Assembly: GCA_002727235.1 (NCBI GenBank)
Contig: PBWL01000027.1
Location: forward strand, 20,280-27,118
Length of the DNA stretch: 6,839 nt
Direction of reading: 5' to 3'
DNA from: Acidimicrobiaceae bacterium
Lineage (GTDB): Bacteria > Actinomycetota > Acidimicrobiia > Acidimicrobiales > Ilumatobacteraceae
Shown here: positions 5,052 to 6,839 of the stretch, one piece after another
Position numbering within the stretch: position 1 is the first letter of the stretch
Layout of the letters: every line of letters begins with the position of its first letter
Notes under the pieces: model-generated
Told to the model about the DNA's origin: nothing
The model's database searches: none
Seen by the model: the letters and a program-made list of their open reading frames with translations, nothing else
Program-made: the position numbers and the translations under genes

Positions 5052-6155
5052 ATGTCCGCAACCGTAAATCCCGCACTCTCCACCGTTGGCATTCCGAGGG
5101 AAATAAAGGGAGATGAACGACGAGTCGCCCTCACTCCAGATGGTGCAGCTGAGCTCGTCGGCGTTGGCTGCGAGGTCCGCGTTGAGCACGGTGCCGGAAT
5201 CGGAGCGGGCTTCACCGATGAGATGTACGAAGCAGCAGGAGCATCAATCGTCCCAACACCAAATGAGGCGTGGGAAGCTGACCTTGTCGTCAAGGTGAAA
5301 GAGCCACAAACATCAGAATTTCCGCAGTTGCGAAACGACCTCACACTCTTCACGTACCTCCATCTCGCCGCGTATCCGGCTGTGGCGGAAGCACTGGTCA
5401 GTTCTGGCTGCACTGCATTTGCGTATGAGACTGTCACCGACCGCCATGGCGGGCTACCACTCCTCGCCCCGATGAGCGAGATCGCTGGCAAACTTGCCAC
5501 TCAGATGGGCGCCCATCATCTCTCCGCGCATTTGGGTGGGGCCGGCGTGCTACTTGGAGGCTCACCTGGAGTCGCTCCTGCATCAGTCGTCATCATCGGC
5601 GGAGGAAACGTCGGCTGGGCCTCAGCAACAATGGCACTTGGCCTCGGGGCCCAAGTGACAGTCATCGATGCCTCGCTCGATCGACTTCGCTGGATCGATG
5701 AACATTCATTCGGCCGCCTTATCCATCTTGCATCAAACCGTTCAACGGTCGCGCGAAGTGTCGCCGATGCGGACCTCGTCATTGGCGCCGTTCTCGTAGC
5801 CGGCGATAAGGCGCCAGTTGTCGTCACCGAAGACATGGTGAAAACAATGCGAGCAGGATCTGTCATCGTCGATGTCGCAATCGACCAAGGTGGCTGCATC
5901 GCCACATCGACCGAAACGAGCCATGCACAGCCAACAACAGAAGTACACGGAGTTGTGCACTATGCCGTTGGCAACATGCCGGGTGCGGTACCTCGCACCT
6001 CAACCCTGGCGCTCACCAACGCAACCTTGCCACACATCAGCAAACTCGCCCAGCACGGCGAAGCGGTAATCGACACCGACGCCCATCTGGCGGAAGGATT
6101 GAATGTGCAGGCAGGACAAGTGGTGAATGAGACCGTCGCACAATCTCTCACGTAG
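5052..6155 (+). CDS. ald: Alanine dehydrogenase
   Basis: A 367-residue enzyme, close in length to M. tuberculosis Ald, that interconverts L-alanine and pyruvate plus ammonia with NAD. The N-terminal domain shows [17 protein letters not shown] (13-29) with Arg24 in the pyruvate-binding position, Lys83 in VKVKEP and His104 in TYLHLA, matching the known Arg15, Lys75 and His96. The Rossmann domain has GGGNVG (183-188) and Asp206 at the end of the second strand for NAD ribose binding. Asp278 in VAIDQGG matches the catalytic Asp270, and [11 protein letters not shown] (308-318) is the family signature. The acidic/aromatic insert AGYN of the mycobacterial NAD loop is VGWA here. The N-terminus is about eight residues longer than in M. 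tuberculosis; the ATG at 5052 is kept because of the promoter spacing. It is divergent from the Lrp/AsnC gene that probably controls it. Confidence 0.96.
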   Translation: MSATVNPALSTVGIPREIKGDERRVALTPDGAAELVGVGCEVRVEHGAGIGAGFTDEMYEAAGASIVPTPNEAWEADLVVKVKEPQTSEFPQLRNDLTLFTYLHLAAYPAVAEALVSSGCTAFAYETVTDRHGGLPLLAPMSEIAGKLATQMGAHHLSAHLGGAGVLLGGSPGVAPASVVIIGGGNVGWASATMALGLGAQVTVIDASLDRLRWIDEHSFGRLIHLASNRSTVARSVADADLVIGAVLVAGDKAPVVVTEDMVKTMRAGSVIVDVAIDQGGCIATSTETSHAQPTTEVHGVVHYAVGNMPGAVPRTSTLALTNATLPHISKLAQHGEAVIDTDAHLAEGLNVQAGQVVNETVAQSLT

Positions 6156-6162
6156 CGGCGCT

Positions 6163-6176
6163 GAGGTCTCGACCTC
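6163..6176. repeat. Inverted repeat between ald and the LLM-class gene
   Basis: GAGGTC-TC-GACCTC has two perfect six-base arms and starts eight bases after the ald stop codon. The two-base loop is too tight for a full hairpin; opening one pair leaves five pairs and a four-base loop. No T tract follows. It could be a weak terminator for ald or a protein-binding site upstream of the next gene. Confidence 0.35.
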
Positions 6177-6198
6177 TCATCGAATTCTGCCTCCGACC

Positions 6199-6204
6199 TA
6201 CAGT
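6199..6204 (+). promoter_or_regulatory. -10-like element of the LLM-class oxidoreductase gene
   Basis: TACAGT (TANNNT) is followed by exactly six bases and the ATG at 6211. This gives a leaderless start and implies the gene has its own promoter within the 55-base gap after ald, rather than depending only on read-through. No good -35 match is seen. Confidence 0.5.
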
Positions 6205-6210
6205 GTCGGC

Positions 6211-6839
6211 ATGGCGTTACAACTTGGATACAGCATTGGTTATTGGTCGTCAGGCCCTCCCCGAGATGCGTTGAACAGCGTGATCGAAGCTGAGCGACTT
6301 GGGTTCGAATCGGTCTGGACGGCTGAGGCGTATGGGTCAGATGCGCTGACGCCCCTCGCCTGGTGGGGTGCTTCAACATCTCGAATCAAACTTGGTACCG
6401 GCATCATTCAGATGTCGGCTCGAACGCCATCGGCTACTGCGATGGCAGCGATGACCATTGATCACCTTTCGCAAGGCCGATTCATTCTCGGTCTCGGTGT
6501 CTCAGGACCACAGGTTGTTGAAGGGTGGTACGGCGAGCGTTACCACCGGCCACTCGAGCGAACTCGTGAATACGTGTCTATCGTTCGTTCAATCTTGCGA
6601 CGCGACAAATCCGTCACCCACGCAGGTAACCAATATCGGTTGCCCTATGACGGTGAGGGCTCGAGCGGTCTCGGAAAACCTCTCAAGTCGACGGTCCATC
6701 CGTTTAGAAACGACATTCCGATCTATCTCGGAGCCGAGGGACCGAAGAACGTTGCACTCTCAGCAGAAATTTGCGACGGATGGCTTCCCTTATTCTTCTC
6801 GCCTTCTGAGAATGACTTTTACTCGACATGCTTGCAAGA
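6211..6839 (+). CDS. LLM-class F420-dependent oxidoreductase (Rv3520c type), N-terminal part
   Basis: The first 209 codons of a luciferase-like monooxygenase family protein; the window edge cuts off the rest, roughly the last third or more judged by family length. Key segments match the F420-dependent Rv3520c-type subgroup as I know it: [13 protein letters not shown] (5-17), [20 protein letters not shown] (34-53), [20 protein letters not shown] (61-80), [20 protein letters not shown] (89-108), GLGKPLKS (153-160) and [13 protein letters not shown] (171-183). Proteins of this group form a TIM barrel and use reduced cofactor F420 to reduce, or oxidised F420 to oxidise, small molecules; the substrate of this one is unknown. 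Its presence implies the host makes F420, as many actinobacteria do. It follows ald on the same strand after 55 bases. The ATG is well placed directly before the first beta strand, with a -10-like TACAGT upstream. Confidence 0.93.
   Translation, partial: MALQLGYSIGYWSSGPPRDALNSVIEAERLGFESVWTAEAYGSDALTPLAWWGASTSRIKLGTGIIQMSARTPSATAMAAMTIDHLSQGRFILGLGVSGPQVVEGWYGERYHRPLERTREYVSIVRSILRRDKSVTHAGNQYRLPYDGEGSSGLGKPLKSTVHPFRNDIPIYLGAEGPKNVALSAEICDGWLPLFFSPSENDFYSTCLQ

Noticed and set aside
5039..5905. Minus-strand open frames antisense to ald (5039-5500 and 5516-5905)
   Set aside because: Their translations are low-complexity (Ser, Thr, Ala, Pro) mirror images of the ald codon pattern, and ald is certain on the plus strand.
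1..6839. Mobile element, CRISPR, phage or defence system
   Set aside because: I looked for transposase motifs, terminal repeats, regularly spaced repeats and known defence domains on both strands and saw none; gene content is ordinary chromosomal.

Overview
The window most likely comes from an actinobacterium, probably of the class Acidimicrobiia. The evidence is a DUF3499-type zinc-ribbon protein, an F420-dependent oxidoreductase of the Rv3520c type, an AldR/Ald-like divergent pair, a tRNA without an encoded CCA end, and several genes whose start codon lies only 6-8 bases after a -10-like hexamer, as expected for leaderless mRNAs. G+C is moderate for the phylum, which fits aquatic acidimicrobial lineages. 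This placement is an inference, not a phylogeny. The genes are continuous and mostly housekeeping or metabolic. I see no insertion sequence, phage gene, CRISPR array or toxin-antitoxin pair.

Layout. (1) Plus strand, 1-1052: the 3' end of rlmN, then a stand-alone ABC ATPase that starts inside the rlmN stop codon. (2) Minus strand, 1932-1067: a DUF3499-like gene followed 8 bases later by an SRPBCC-domain gene, convergent with the ABC gene across a small hairpin. (3) Minus strand, 2056-1984: tRNA-Val(CAC). (4) Minus strand, 3056-2101: a membrane-anchored J-domain protein overlapping by 13 bases a second single-pass protein; both carry four cysteines in their predicted extracytoplasmic parts. (5) Minus strand, 4978-3080: an Lrp/AsnC regulator and a gamma-aminobutyraldehyde dehydrogenase (PatD-like) in one operon. 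(6) Plus strand, 5052-6155: alanine dehydrogenase, divergent from the regulator. (7) Plus strand, 6211 to the edge: the start of an F420-dependent LLM-class oxidoreductase.

How the genes may work together. Regions 5 and 6 look like a nitrogen-catabolism unit. A pyruvate-dependent transaminase (not in the window) would turn putrescine into 4-aminobutyraldehyde plus alanine. PatD would oxidise the aldehyde to GABA, and alanine dehydrogenase would return alanine to pyruvate, ammonia and NADH. The regulator sits between them, and the 73-base divergent spacer holds a perfect 13-base palindrome next to the regulator's predicted -10 element, a good candidate operator. The least explained part is the J-domain/cysteine-rich membrane pair in region 4.
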